From Novipirellula caenicola (GTDB taxonomy: Bacteria; Planctomycetota; Planctomycetia; Pirellulales; Pirellulaceae), in NCBI RefSeq assembly GCF_039545035.1, contig NZ_BAABRO010000003.1, positions 558,001 to 622,000 on the forward strand: DNA of 64,000 nucleotides, written 5' to 3'. Below the pieces are notes generated by a model. It did no database searches. It saw nothing but the letters and a program-made list of their open reading frames with translations, and was not told where the DNA came from. How positions within the stretch are numbered: the stretch's first letter is position 1; each line of letters begins with the position of its first letter. This document shows positions 1 to 8,868 of the stretch, in pieces. Made by a program: the position numbers and the translations under genes.

Positions 1-237
1 AACAGTTCCCAGAACCCTCGTTCGCGAGTGCCGAGTTTACGAGCACTCCGTCCCGAGCCATGGTACGAATGGTGCTCGGAGGATTTTTTACGCGAATTGC
101 GTTGGCGAATTTTTTCGCGGTAACTGGAAAAACGGCTGCGGCTTGGCTCGATAGGCATACCGTATTGGTAGTCAGGATGGGCAAAATTGGCAACGGGCCT
201 TCCTGGGGGCGAGCCGCCGATTTGCAGCCCGATCTGC

Positions 238-1119
238 TTACGAACTGGCGCTGCGGTAGCTCAAAAGTGCTTTCTTAAACACCCATCGGCTCAGCACCAC
301 GCTCAGCACGGTCGCGACGACGGCCCACACCACCAGCATCGATTCCCAATCGGTTCGTGGTTGGATCGGTTTGGCCAACAACCGTGCTGGCACATTGACC
401 ACCAGCAACACCGGGATCACAAACGTAAAGAATCCATACAGCGGCGTTCCCCACCCGCGGTTGTAGATTTCCATCGGATAGCGGCTGAAGTTAGTGATGT
501 AGAACCAAAAATTGTAGAGCGTTTGGTTGCGGCCCAGCCAAATGCTCGTCGCACTCAATGAGATCATCAAACTGTACATGATCGCCACGCCGCAGCCGAT
601 AAACACCACGTACAGCACCGCGGACAAAAGCGTGGGGACCATCGGATCGACTTCACGCGTGGCGAGCGAATAGAGCGCCGCGACCAAGATCACCAAACCG
701 GCGGCAAAGTTCGACAACGCACTCCAGTCGATTCGCCGGAACGAAATCAGAAACTGAGTGTCGATCGGTTTCAGTAGGGCAAAGTCCAATCCGCCGGTGC
801 GAATCAGTTCACTGAACTCTTCCGCATTGGGCATGAAAAACGCTTGCACCAAGCTGTTGATAAACCAAGTCGTTGCCAGAAAGACGAAAAACTTGTCGCG
901 GTCCCACCCGGATCCTTCGCCAATCGTATTGGTGTACTGGAAAATGATCAAATAGAAGCCGACGTTCATCAGCGTCCAGCCGACACTGCTGATGCACTGC
1001 AAAAAGAAATTCATGCGGAACGTCATGTCACGCACAAGCGAATTGCGGGCAAACGTCAGGAACACCTTTCCATAGTGCGGGCTGTGCTTGGGATTCTCGT
1101 CAGCAATTGGGGCTGCCAT
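238..1119 (-). CDS. ABC-2 type permease (COG3694-like)
   Basis: This is a 293-residue polytopic membrane protein with about six hydrophobic segments. The conserved stretch ELIRTGGLDFALLKPID, around residue 100, is typical of the uncharacterised ABC-2 permease family COG3694, which works as a heterodimer with a COG4587 permease and a separate ATPase. The start at 1119 is chosen because GGAGG lies about 8 bases upstream; a start at 1134 would overlap the previous gene. It follows the second permease gene with only a few bases between them, so the two are co-transcribed. The substrate is unknown. No ATPase gene is seen on this strand inside the window, so it may lie left of position 1 or elsewhere. 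Confidence 0.85.
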   Translation of the reverse strand: MAAPIADENPKHSPHYGKVFLTFARNSLVRDMTFRMNFFLQCISSVGWTLMNVGFYLIIFQYTNTIGEGSGWDRDKFFVFLATTWFINSLVQAFFMPNAEEFSELIRTGGLDFALLKPIDTQFLISFRRIDWSALSNFAAGLVILVAALYSLATREVDPMVPTLLSAVLYVVFIGCGVAIMYSLMISLSATSIWLGRNQTLYNFWFYITNFSRYPMEIYNRGWGTPLYGFFTFVIPVLLVVNVPARLLAKPIQPRTDWESMLVVWAVVATVLSVVLSRWVFKKALLSYRSASS

Positions 1120-1123
1120 GGTC

Positions 1124-2011
1124 CTATCCTCCATATCCGCTGTAACGCTTCATGCCACGCGAATAAGCAAAGCGGCACACGAAAATGAAAAACACCAGCC
1201 AGGCGAACTGAATGCTCAATTCCATTGGCAACGCGTCCGGTTCCACTTTGCCCAAGAAAATCGCCGCAGGGAAATACGCCAGATACTTGAACGGCAAAAA
1301 TTGGACAAACGGTTCGATGCTGTCGGGCAGCAGGGTCAACGGAAACATGTGTCCCGACAAAAAGAAGCTGAACAACATGAACACAAACAGCAGCGACGAG
1401 ACTTCGAGAAACCAAAATCCGATCATCCCGATCGAGGCTTCCATAAAGAAGCCGATCAAGAACCCCATGATCAACGATGCTGAGAAAGCGGCGAACACCG
1501 GCAGCGACGGCCAACCCTCGACGAAATAACCGCGGCACAGAAAAAAGACCAAGGCGAACGGGGCGATCGCAACGACGTAATAGGTCAACTTGTGAGCGAT
1601 CCGCGTCAATAACAAGAAACCAACCAAGTCAATCGGTTGAATCAGATAGCGTTTGATCTCGCCCTCGCGTATCTGCTGGGCAATGCCGGACGCCAAATTG
1701 GGCATGCTCGAAAACGCCCGCGCGACCATCGTCAGCAAATAATAGGCAATGATTTCTTTGAAGCCGAACTTGCCGATGGTCACCTCTTCGCCGCTCTGGC
1801 TGGCTCCGATCGATTCGAACACCGCGTACCACAAGAAGATTTGCGTGATGATCGGCAGGAACCGCATCAGCGTTCCGAGCGCAAAGTCGCCGCGATAAAC
1901 CAGACGCTCTTCGAGCGCGGTCCGCAGAATCACCCACCACGTCGACAAACGCCACCCCAAACCGCTGTTGTGATGCGGCGGGCTCCATTGTTCTTCAGCG
2001 GTGGTGGACAT
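1124..2011 (-). CDS. ABC-2 type permease (COG4587-like)
   Basis: This 295-residue integral membrane protein has about six membrane-spanning segments and the motif EGEIKRYLIQPIDLVGF, around residue 100, which fits the COG4587 ABC-2 permease family. It is the first gene of a two-permease operon and probably forms a heterodimer with the downstream protein in the cytoplasmic membrane. The reading frame stays open upstream to 2263, but the start at 2011 (MSTTAEEQ) is preferred because the extra residues look like translated intergenic DNA and lack any hydrophobic or conserved segment. Family assignment comes from motif memory; the transported compound cannot be inferred. Confidence 0.82.
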   Translation of the reverse strand: MSTTAEEQWSPPHHNSGLGWRLSTWWVILRTALEERLVYRGDFALGTLMRFLPIITQIFLWYAVFESIGASQSGEEVTIGKFGFKEIIAYYLLTMVARAFSSMPNLASGIAQQIREGEIKRYLIQPIDLVGFLLLTRIAHKLTYYVVAIAPFALVFFLCRGYFVEGWPSLPVFAAFSASLIMGFLIGFFMEASIGMIGFWFLEVSSLLFVFMLFSFFLSGHMFPLTLLPDSIEPFVQFLPFKYLAYFPAAIFLGKVEPDALPMELSIQFAWLVFFIFVCRFAYSRGMKRYSGYGG

Positions 2012-2368
2012 TGAAAAATCGTAAGGGGTGAAGGTAGACGGTTTGCAAGGCAACACAAAAGAGGGAACCGGCTCGCGTATCCTACCCAAGCAGCCGCGAA
2101 AAAATAAGTACGACTGCCTGGTTCCCATCTCGTCCCCCCGCCGGGTGCCGATCGCTCCTGTGATCGATCGTCGTTGATCGCTCCCGCGATCAAAACGTGC
2201 TGTAGATGGAAAACGTGCTGGTAGAATGGGAGGTTGCAGATGGATGATTTCGATTCGCTTCACGTGATGATCACGAAGCGATCAACGACGATGGTGATGA
2301 TTGCGGTGCGATCTGCGACTATACTGCCCTACCCTCCCCCCCCTTTTTTCTTCCTGCAAGGACTCTCC
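2012..2368. other. divergent intergenic region
   Basis: This 357-base gap separates the divergently transcribed permease operon and the secreted hydrolase gene, so it should hold both promoters. It contains two 16-base imperfect palindromes (annotated separately), the pair AAACGTGCTG near 2195 and 2211, and a C-rich run just before the ribosome binding site AAGGA of the hydrolase. No convincing coding sequence was seen. Confidence 0.6.
2150..2191. promoter_or_regulatory. paired palindromes, possible operator
   Basis: Two copies of GATCGCTCCYGYGATC lie at 2150-2165 and 2176-2191, 26 bases apart. The second has perfect arms, GATCGC and GCGATC, around TCCC; the first has one arm mismatch. Position between two divergent genes and spacing near 2.5 helical turns fit a dimeric operator, but no regulator is identified and the role is inference. 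Confidence 0.3.
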
Positions 2369-3289
2369 ATGACCCGACCTACCCTGTTGCCATCTCTTTC
2401 GCTCTTCGTGTTGTGCCTCTCGTTGGTAAACGCTTCGGTCCTTTCCGCCGAACAACCGGCCCATACCAGCGAACCACTTTGGCCCGACGGGATTCCCGGG
2501 GTCGAGTTGACCGGCGATGGGGATGTGCCCCAGTTGATCATCACCAAAGCCAATTCGGAAACCCCTACTGCCGCGGTGGTGATCCTGCCAGGCGGCGGGT
2601 ACGGCGGCCATGCGATGGGACACGAAGGGTATGAATTTGCCGAGTGGTTCCATTCGATGGGAATGTCCTCGGCGATTTGCACCTATCGTTTGCGTGGCAA
2701 AGGAAACGATGGCAAGGGTTATGGCCACCCGGCGCCGATGCAAGACGCTCAGCGTGCGATCCAAACGCTGCGGGCTCGCGCCAAGGAATTGAATATCGAT
2801 CCCAATCGCATCGGCGTGATCGGTTTCTCGGCCGGCGGACATCTCTGTTCCACCGTTTCGACTCATTTTGCTGATGCGGATCCATCCGCATCCGATCCGG
2901 TGCAACGTGTTTCTTCGCGTCCTGATTTCAGCATTTTGTGTTACGCCGTGCTGTCACTTGGCAAGCCGCACACCCACAAAGGCAGCCAGCGGAATCTGTT
3001 AGGCGAGAACCCCGATCCAGCATTGCTGGCGTCGTTGGACACGCCGACTCAGGTGAGCGAGAAAACACCGCCGACGTTCTTGTTTCATACCGCCAAAGAC
3101 ACCGCAGTGCCGGTCGAAAATAGTCTGTTGTATTACCGTGCGTGTGTCGAACACAAAGTGCCCGTCGAAATGCACTTGTTCAACGACGGAGCACACGGGT
3201 TGGGGTTGGCTAAGAAGGTTGACGGCGCGAACCAGTGGCCAAGTTTGTGTCAAACATGGCTGGCACGTCTAGGCATGGTCAAACCTTAA
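2369..3289 (+). CDS. secreted alpha/beta hydrolase (acetyl-esterase-like)
   Basis: The product is a 306-residue exported hydrolase. Residues 1-26 form a signal peptide ending near VLSA. The nucleophile elbow GFSAGG places the catalytic serine at about residue 154, with the oxyanion signature PGGGYGGH further upstream. Asp at about 244 (AKDTAVP) and His at about 276 (GAHGLG) complete the triad. This layout matches the BD-FAE/acetylxylan-esterase-like group that deacetylates polysaccharides, a common class in marine planctomycetes. The start at 2369 has an AGGA ribosome binding site and gives the signal peptide directly; the frame extends upstream without coding character. Its stop overlaps the stop of the convergent symporter gene. 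The substrate is inferred from the family only. Confidence 0.88.
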   Translation: MTRPTLLPSLSLFVLCLSLVNASVLSAEQPAHTSEPLWPDGIPGVELTGDGDVPQLIITKANSETPTAAVVILPGGGYGGHAMGHEGYEFAEWFHSMGMSSAICTYRLRGKGNDGKGYGHPAPMQDAQRAIQTLRARAKELNIDPNRIGVIGFSAGGHLCSTVSTHFADADPSASDPVQRVSSRPDFSILCYAVLSLGKPHTHKGSQRNLLGENPDPALLASLDTPTQVSEKTPPTFLFHTAKDTAVPVENSLLYYRACVEHKVPVEMHLFNDGAHGLGLAKKVDGANQWPSLCQTWLARLGMVKP

Positions 3290-4716
3290 CTCGTTGATTG
3301 CCATCGTCGCCCCACAACAATCAGCACGATCACGGTCGTCACGGCGACCAATGACGTCATGCCCAGCGGAACTCGCTCGAGCACCAACAGCGGCAACCCG
3401 ATCGTCAACATTCCGCCGCCGATAAACGGGGCGGAAAGGGGGGCCGCAAGCGCGTAGTTTTCCGCTGCGTCGGTATCCAAATCAGGATCCACGAGACGCA
3501 GCAAGACAAACCCGGTTGCGGTCACGCCGGTCGACATCCCGTAGTTGATCAATCCGAGTTCAAACCAATGGTCCCGCGGCAAAACCCAGCGCGAAATCAC
3601 CAGCAGGCAGACGCCGGTCCAGATCGCTCCGACGATCGCCAGGATCGAAAATGGAACGATCATCGTTGCCACGGCGGCAAGGTTCAGCGACGCAATCGCG
3701 GCGACCACCAACACATCCATCGCCGCAGAGGAAAGCCGGCCAATGGAATCGCTGTCGATCCGATCTTCGCACCCTAACAACCGAGTGCAGCGGCGAACGA
3801 TCAGCCCGCCGAACAAAGTGTAGATGAAAAGCGGAAAGTCAAGGATTCGCGAAAACGACAATCGCGTGGATAGCTGTTGGTTGGCCGCATCACGCAGCGT
3901 GTCGCTGGCAAACCAACCGTCCGCCGCGGCGGCGGCCATCAGCACCGCTTGCTGCATCGCCATCCCAATCCCAAACGCGGTCATCAACCACAGCGTTTGC
4001 AACAGCAGCGGGTCAAGGGTTTCACCGCGAATGGTGGCATAGCCGATCGGCACGCGAGGCGGCGGCGAGGTTGGCTCGGGGGTAACCGAGTCGAGCTGCA
4101 GCGTTTCGTTAGCCAAATGGTCCGCGCGGTTTGTCGGAAACCAACCTCGTCGTGCTCCTAGATTGATCCATCCGATCCCGCTGACCACGCCGTAGACCAG
4201 TCCTACCGTGGCCATCAATATGCCCAGGTCGCGGCCGCCGGCCAGTGCGATCGATTCGTGGGCAAACACCTCGCCCATCGCCGCAGCTGTTCCATGCCCG
4301 CCAGCGAATCCGGTTTCGATCAGCATTCCGAATGAATTGGGAAGATCGTAAAAAGGTTGGATGAAGATCCACGTGGCAAGCAATCCGAATGCGGTTTGAC
4401 CAAGCACGATGATCCAAACCATCAACGCTTCACGCCCCACGTTGCTTGCGTTTTCTCGATGTTCGGTCGGTTTGCGTTCCAGCAGCATGCCGGCAAACAC
4501 GACTGCGATCAACAGATTCGGCCAATCGCTCAGCGTGCCAGCGATCGCTTTGGCGGTGCCGCCGGCCGTGGCCGGAGCAAGTTGAATGATCGCCAATCCG
4601 AGCATTCCCGCGATCACGGACGCAGGAATATAGAGCCACTGGAAAATCCCAAACCGGATTCGCAGTGCGACTCCGACCAACAGCAAGAACGTGACAAAAA
4701 GTAGTGCGGCAATCAT
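3286..4716 (-). CDS. gltS: sodium/glutamate symporter family protein
   Basis: The product is a 476-residue membrane protein with about ten to twelve hydrophobic segments. The sequence LRIRFGIFQWLYIPASVIAG near residue 20 and GFAGGHGTAAAMG near residue 135 are the hallmark motifs of the GltS (ESS) family, which imports glutamate with sodium across the cytoplasmic membrane. It is longer than the usual 400 residues because of a hydrophilic loop near residues 190-215 rich in Pro and Thr. It is transcribed alone, convergent with the hydrolase gene. Substrate specificity is assumed from the family; other ESS members may carry related dicarboxylates. Confidence 0.85.
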   Translation of the reverse strand: MIAALLFVTFLLLVGVALRIRFGIFQWLYIPASVIAGMLGLAIIQLAPATAGGTAKAIAGTLSDWPNLLIAVVFAGMLLERKPTEHRENASNVGREALMVWIIVLGQTAFGLLATWIFIQPFYDLPNSFGMLIETGFAGGHGTAAAMGEVFAHESIALAGGRDLGILMATVGLVYGVVSGIGWINLGARRGWFPTNRADHLANETLQLDSVTPEPTSPPPRVPIGYATIRGETLDPLLLQTLWLMTAFGIGMAMQQAVLMAAAAADGWFASDTLRDAANQQLSTRLSFSRILDFPLFIYTLFGGLIVRRCTRLLGCEDRIDSDSIGRLSSAAMDVLVVAAIASLNLAAVATMIVPFSILAIVGAIWTGVCLLVISRWVLPRDHWFELGLINYGMSTGVTATGFVLLRLVDPDLDTDAAENYALAAPLSAPFIGGGMLTIGLPLLVLERVPLGMTSLVAVTTVIVLIVVGRRWQSTS

Positions 4717-4762
4717 GGCCGCGATTGTATCGACTTTCCAGTGGATGGAGTCCCCGAGGTAG

Positions 4763-4783
4763 CGAAAGTCGCCAAGACTTTCG
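4763..4783. repeat. intergenic 8-bp hairpin
   Basis: CGAAAGTC and GACTTTCG form a perfect 8-base stem around GCCAA. It lies in the 100-base gap after the flagellar operon and before the symporter gene, both on the minus strand. No T-run follows on either strand, so it is not a typical intrinsic terminator and may be a dispersed palindrome. Confidence 0.45.
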
Positions 4784-4816
4784 TGAAATCAGGTTACATC
4801 GCGACGCGTTTCGCCT

Positions 4817-5536
4817 CTAGGCACTGGCAAACAAACGGCCGCGGCTGCGAGGCGTCGGAGGCGTCTCAATCGGTGTGCCGACGAACCCCTTCTCGGCGGG
4901 TTCTTTTTCAAACTCGCGAAGCGTGCTGGCGAAATTGCGTTTCGATTCGCCAATGCACGAAGCGGTCAATTGCAGCACTTCGTTTGGATCGGTGATCTCG
5001 GACAACGGGTGAATTCCGGTTGCCGTTTGGGCGACCACGATGATGCGGTTGCCACAGCGAATCATTGACACCTTGGTTCGCGAGTCGATTGAGGTGCTGC
5101 CCAGATTTTGAACCACGTCTTTGGGGATCACGCCGTTGGCGGATCCGCCCGTGCTGAAGCGACGCGTCAGCCAGACAAAGCCCGCGAACAATCCGAGCAC
5201 CACAGCCAAACTCGATGCAACGGTCAATCCAGGGATCGCCAACTGGCTTCCTTTTTCGCCCTCGGATGGCTCATTGGGCTTGTCCGTCGCGGGCGATCGC
5301 TGCGACAACGCGGGGAAGCCGCGAGCGATGACTTTGGGCGATGGCTCCACCGCCGAAGTGGGCTCGGCGGTGGGTAGCGTTGACGACGAAACTGGTTCGC
5401 TGCCGGCGGCATTGCCAAGCGAATACTGCTGTGCCGACGCGTCAGTGGCACAAAATGCCACCGCGAGTGCGGTCAGTGCAATCAAGTTGGCGGCCGGGCA
5501 GAACGTCGAGGCAAGCCGTTGGCAATGATTACGCAC
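4817..5536 (-). CDS. fliO: flagellar biosynthesis protein FliO
   Basis: This 239-residue protein has an N-terminal signal-like hydrophobic stretch (about 15-32), a Pro/Ser-rich linker, one membrane segment (about 104-124, ending in WLTRRF) and a cytoplasmic domain with the FliO pattern [19 protein letters not shown]. FliO helps assemble the FliPQR core of the flagellar export gate. Its start overlaps the end of fliN by 8 bases, so translation is probably coupled. It is the last gene of the motor operon. A C-terminal tail of about 40 residues is unlike the family and of unknown use. Confidence 0.82.
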   Translation of the reverse strand: MRNHCQRLASTFCPAANLIALTALAVAFCATDASAQQYSLGNAAGSEPVSSSTLPTAEPTSAVEPSPKVIARGFPALSQRSPATDKPNEPSEGEKGSQLAIPGLTVASSLAVVLGLFAGFVWLTRRFSTGGSANGVIPKDVVQNLGSTSIDSRTKVSMIRCGNRIIVVAQTATGIHPLSEITDPNEVLQLTASCIGESKRNFASTLREFEKEPAEKGFVGTPIETPPTPRSRGRLFASA

Positions 5537-6008
5537 TGATCAACTCCGTCACACGAACGCAAAAATTGTCATTCATGACCAGGACTTCGCCGCGAGCGAT
5601 CAGTTTTCCGTTGACAAAGATGTCGACTGGATCGCCCGCCAATTTGTCCAATGCGACAACCGATCCGCCACGCAGCTGGAGCACTTCTTCGAGCTTCATC
5701 TGAGTGCGGCCGAGCTCAATACGCAGATCCAACTCGACTTCGCCTAGCAAGTCAATCGATTGCCGTTCGCCCGAGGAAGGCCCGGGTTCGAGATTGCCAA
5801 GGTTGAACGGTTCGGCAGTCCCCGAATTGGCGACTCCCTTGCCAGCGGCCTGATCGAGGTTTCCCGAGGCTTCGGCTAGCAATTTTTCGATATCGTCCAT
5901 GTCCAGATGTTCTTCGGAACTCTTGGACTTTGGGTCGACCACAGGATCGGTCGAACCAGACGATGACGCGTCTGGCTTGGTAGAGGTAGGCTTGGCAGGG
6001 TCTGGCAC
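5529..6008 (-). CDS. fliN: flagellar motor switch protein FliN
   Basis: The protein has 159 residues. The first 80 are acidic and low in complexity; the C-terminal SpoA domain (about 84-157) carries [20 protein letters not shown] and the [18 protein letters not shown] signature of FliN. FliN forms the base of the C-ring and takes part in rotation switching and export. The gene sits between fliL and fliO, the place where fliM normally comes before fliN, yet no fliM is present in the 84-base gap upstream. The long N-terminal extension could be a docking segment, as in FliY-like proteins, but has no CheC domain. Confidence 0.9.
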   Translation of the reverse strand: MPDPAKPTSTKPDASSSGSTDPVVDPKSKSSEEHLDMDDIEKLLAEASGNLDQAAGKGVANSGTAEPFNLGNLEPGPSSGERQSIDLLGEVELDLRIELGRTQMKLEEVLQLRGGSVVALDKLAGDPVDIFVNGKLIARGEVLVMNDNFCVRVTELISA

Positions 6009-6091
6009 TGGCTAGGTCCTTCCGTGGACGACGTTGTTTCACAACCTGTTTCACACGCCAAGTGTCGTTTCGAGCCTAAGCGTGTGGGGGG

Positions 6092-6652
6092 TTACTCCTC
6101 GCGTAGCTGGTAGTCGTGAAAACCGACTCCGAGCAGATAATCTTCCGCGAGTAAGTGATTAGATGTCGTCAAAATTCGTCTTTCAAGCAACCCCAATTGG
6201 TTTTCTTGCAGTTCGGTCAACGCGCTGGTGCGGATTTTCATCCGAATCGCGTGACGCAAACGCCCCTGTTTTTCCGCCAATTCGGCGTCCATGGCGTCCG
6301 AGTTCTTTTTGCGAATCAAACCGTACAGATGCAATTCGATCGTGTATTCACGCTCGGTATCGATCGGGCTGAAGGTTTCACCAAAGGTTCCCAGGTCGAT
6401 CTCTTTGACTTCGTTTTCGTCATCGGCCTTCTTCTCGGCTTCGACTTCGCCCTCTTGGACCGATTTGATCAGTTTGGCTTCGGCCAATGCACTGACTTCT
6501 TCGGCGCTGGGCACCATCAAAAAGAACATGGCGGATTCGATCAGGACGATCACGCCCACAAATGCGATCACAAGTCCTCGGCCAACCGCCGCTTTTTTCG
6601 GGACAACGGCTTCGCCATCGCCGTTTTCAGTCGTTTCTTTTTCGTCTGCCAT
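6092..6652 (-). CDS. fliL: flagellar basal body protein FliL
   Basis: A 186-residue bitopic membrane protein: short acidic cytoplasmic tail (1-25), membrane helix (about 26-47, GRGLVIAFVGVIVLIESAMF) and a periplasmic domain ending in HLLAEDYLLGVGFHDYQLRE. FliL surrounds the stator units and supports torque. The start follows the motB stop directly and is preceded by GGGGAGG inside the end of motB, indicating coupled expression. The order motA-motB-fliL supports the name although sequence identity in this family is low. Confidence 0.82.
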   Translation of the reverse strand: MADEKETTENGDGEAVVPKKAAVGRGLVIAFVGVIVLIESAMFFLMVPSAEEVSALAEAKLIKSVQEGEVEAEKKADDENEVKEIDLGTFGETFSPIDTEREYTIELHLYGLIRKKNSDAMDAELAEKQGRLRHAIRMKIRTSALTELQENQLGLLERRILTTSNHLLAEDYLLGVGFHDYQLREE

Positions 6653-7429
6653 CTAGTGTTCCTCCCCAATGGAGTCGTGCATTTGAATGGTTCGTGCCTT
6701 GCGTTCATCGGCAGTTCCGTGCAGATCCTCGACCGTTTCGTCCAACAGAAAGACTTCGACGCGAGGATTGCGAGCGATCGCGACGCTTCCGCCGGCGCGG
6801 TGCATCGGTTCGCTGTCGGCTGCGGAAGAAACCCGAAATCGTTCGGCTTCGATCCCCTGTTCCAACACCAATGCGGTGCGGACGGCAATCGCTCGCCGAA
6901 ACGCCAACTGAACTGCTTCGTCGGTACCCTCGGTGCGAGCGGCATATTCGGCCGAGGTGTGGCCGCGGACTTCGATCTTCTGAGGTTTGCCTCGCAGTTG
7001 AGCCGCCAAGTCTTTGATTGCTGCCTTTGCGCTCGGACGCAGTTCGTCCGAACCTATGTCGAAAAAGATCACCGAACCGACCGCGGTGACTTGCCCGGGA
7101 CGAACGATTCGCACCATCGGGTCTTCGCCGCTAGGAGCCTTCTCGGGAACGCCCCCCTTGGCGGTGTCTTTCTTCTTCGCGCGACCGGTGGTCGACAGCA
7201 CGCTGAATTTGCTCGATCGAGGACGCGAATCGCCTGGGGTCAACGCATCGATCGTTCGCGCATAGCCAAACTGTTGCTTCATCGAATCGACAAGCGCCTG
7301 GTAGGTTTCTTCTTCTTTGATTTCGCTAAGCGAAACCAACATGATGAAAAACGTCAGCAATAGACTCATCATGTCACCGAACGTGACAACCCACTCGGGG
7401 ATGCCAATTTCATCTGGTTCATCGTCCAT
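6653..7429 (-). CDS. motB: flagellar stator protein MotB
   Basis: The product has 258 residues: a single N-terminal membrane helix with PEWVVTFGDMMSLLLTFFIM, whose Asp19 is the conserved ion-binding residue, a plug/linker rich in Lys and Pro, and a C-terminal OmpA-like peptidoglycan-binding domain (about 125-235, with IEVRGHTS). With MotA it makes the ion channel of the flagellar motor. The gene lies between motA and fliL in the same direction. Whether the motor uses protons or sodium cannot be read from the sequence. Confidence 0.93.
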   Translation of the reverse strand: MDDEPDEIGIPEWVVTFGDMMSLLLTFFIMLVSLSEIKEEETYQALVDSMKQQFGYARTIDALTPGDSRPRSSKFSVLSTTGRAKKKDTAKGGVPEKAPSGEDPMVRIVRPGQVTAVGSVIFFDIGSDELRPSAKAAIKDLAAQLRGKPQKIEVRGHTSAEYAARTEGTDEAVQLAFRRAIAVRTALVLEQGIEAERFRVSSAADSEPMHRAGGSVAIARNPRVEVFLLDETVEDLHGTADERKARTIQMHDSIGEEH

Positions 7430-7500
7430 CGTTTACTTCTTTTGACATGATTGCGAGGGAATGCACGGGGATGTTCATTTTCGGAGCGAGTCGTCGACGG

Positions 7501-8262
7501 TTATTCCGCACCACGTTGGTTCGGTGGCAGGAAGGTACGAAGTTTTTGGTCAATCGCTCGAGGGCTTTCGCCTTGTTGGATCGCCATCACACCGCGGATT
7601 GCAATTTCCATGCTGACCATTTCGTTACGGCTTAGCAGTCCTAGTTTTTCAGCAAACGGACTGAAGAACACGTTCGCAACGATCGCTCCATAAAGTGTGG
7701 TGATCAACGCGACCGCCATCCCCGCACCAATCCCCGATGGGTCACTCATGTCTTGAAGCATCATGATCAACCCCATCAGCGTTCCGATCATTCCATAGGC
7801 CGGAGCGAAGCGTCCGAGTTGGTCCATGATGCTTTTGCCTTCGCGATGACGCACGGCAATCGCATTGACTTCGGTGCGAAGCACTTCTTCGACGATCTCA
7901 GGCGTGCTGCCGTCGACCGCCATTTGGATGCCGGTTTTGACCAGCGTATTCTTGATGTCCCCAACCTTGGACTCCAACGCTAACAACCCGTCACGTCTGG
8001 CCGTTTCCGCGAGTTCAACGATTTGTTTGATCAGTTCCAAGCGGTTTTCGCCTTTGTTCAGCAGTACTTTCAACGCGATCATCGGCGACTTGAGCATGCT
8101 GGCCATGGGAAAACAAATCAGTGCCGCAGCAACGGCACCCCCGACAACCACCAACAGGGAGGGGATGTCGATAAAGGCCGAGAACGGCGCGTTGCCTAGC
8201 GCGATCGATGCGATGATCAATCCGATGGCGAGTATCAACCCGATAAGGCTGGCGATATCCAT
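7501..8262 (-). CDS. motA: flagellar stator protein MotA
   Basis: This 253-residue protein has four membrane segments, two near the N-terminus (about 1-50) and two around residues 150-205, and a cytoplasmic loop between them, as in MotA/PomA. The conserved GGAVAAALICFP and APAYGMIGTLMGLIMML segments are clear. It forms the stator ring with MotB, which follows after 71 bases. Length matches the family. Confidence 0.93.
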   Translation of the reverse strand: MDIASLIGLILAIGLIIASIALGNAPFSAFIDIPSLLVVVGGAVAAALICFPMASMLKSPMIALKVLLNKGENRLELIKQIVELAETARRDGLLALESKVGDIKNTLVKTGIQMAVDGSTPEIVEEVLRTEVNAIAVRHREGKSIMDQLGRFAPAYGMIGTLMGLIMMLQDMSDPSGIGAGMAVALITTLYGAIVANVFFSPFAEKLGLLSRNEMVSMEIAIRGVMAIQQGESPRAIDQKLRTFLPPNQRGAE

Positions 8263-8357
8263 GGTGATTCAATTCCGAAGCTTGTTCAGCGAATTTTGAT
8301 TTTGGTTTGATGCCCGGCGGACGGTCGTCACCCCGCGGAGGGTGACCAACACCGGTG

Positions 8358-8576
8358 CTAAGACGTGGTTTTTAGGGCGACGTGCGGCGTGGGCATGTAG
8401 TGTTTGCGTTGTTGGTACTGCACCGCACGCTCGATGACATCGTCCATCGACTCTTTGACCACAATCCGATCGCCCGACGTTAACGTCACGAACGTATCCG
8501 GACGCCGTTCGACGTAGCGAATCAGGTCTGCGTTGAGCACAAATGGCTCGCCGTCAAGTCGCGTCAACTTGATCAT
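8358..8576 (-). CDS. flbD: flagellar protein FlbD
   Basis: The 72-residue protein begins MIKLTRLDGEPFVLNADLI and contains VERRPDTFVTLTSGDRIVVKES, the typical FlbD signature. FlbD is a small conserved protein found just upstream of motA in many bacteria, with a poorly understood role in flagellar assembly or regulation. It is the first recognised gene of the operon here, 95 bases before motA. No strong ribosome binding site precedes the start. Confidence 0.87.
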   Translation of the reverse strand: MIKLTRLDGEPFVLNADLIRYVERRPDTFVTLTSGDRIVVKESMDDVIERAVQYQQRKHYMPTPHVALKTTS

Positions 8577-8868
8577 CGATGGATTCCCCGTGCGGATTGG
8601 TCACGCCCAAGTGGACGATGGGACTCGACGTGAGTCTGTAGAAAGCTAGATCACGTTGTGGCAACAAGACGTCAGTTGCAAAAAAGAAACAGCTCGTTCT
8701 GATGAGCGATGTAGGCAACATGTTGACGTAATCGGGATAATCGTCACCGCCGGAACGTCTTACCCGATCGCCACATCGCTAGAGCGCGCAGCCACTCTAG
8801 CGGCATCCTTTATTCCAGGGCACGGGACTTGCGGCGGCAAGTCCAATCACTCGCGATGGCGAGGACGT

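Noticed and set aside
8577-8868. Sigma-54 promoter for the flagellar operon
   Set aside because: TGGCA and TTGC elements exist near 8657-8680 but their spacing is wrong and they are on the opposite strand.
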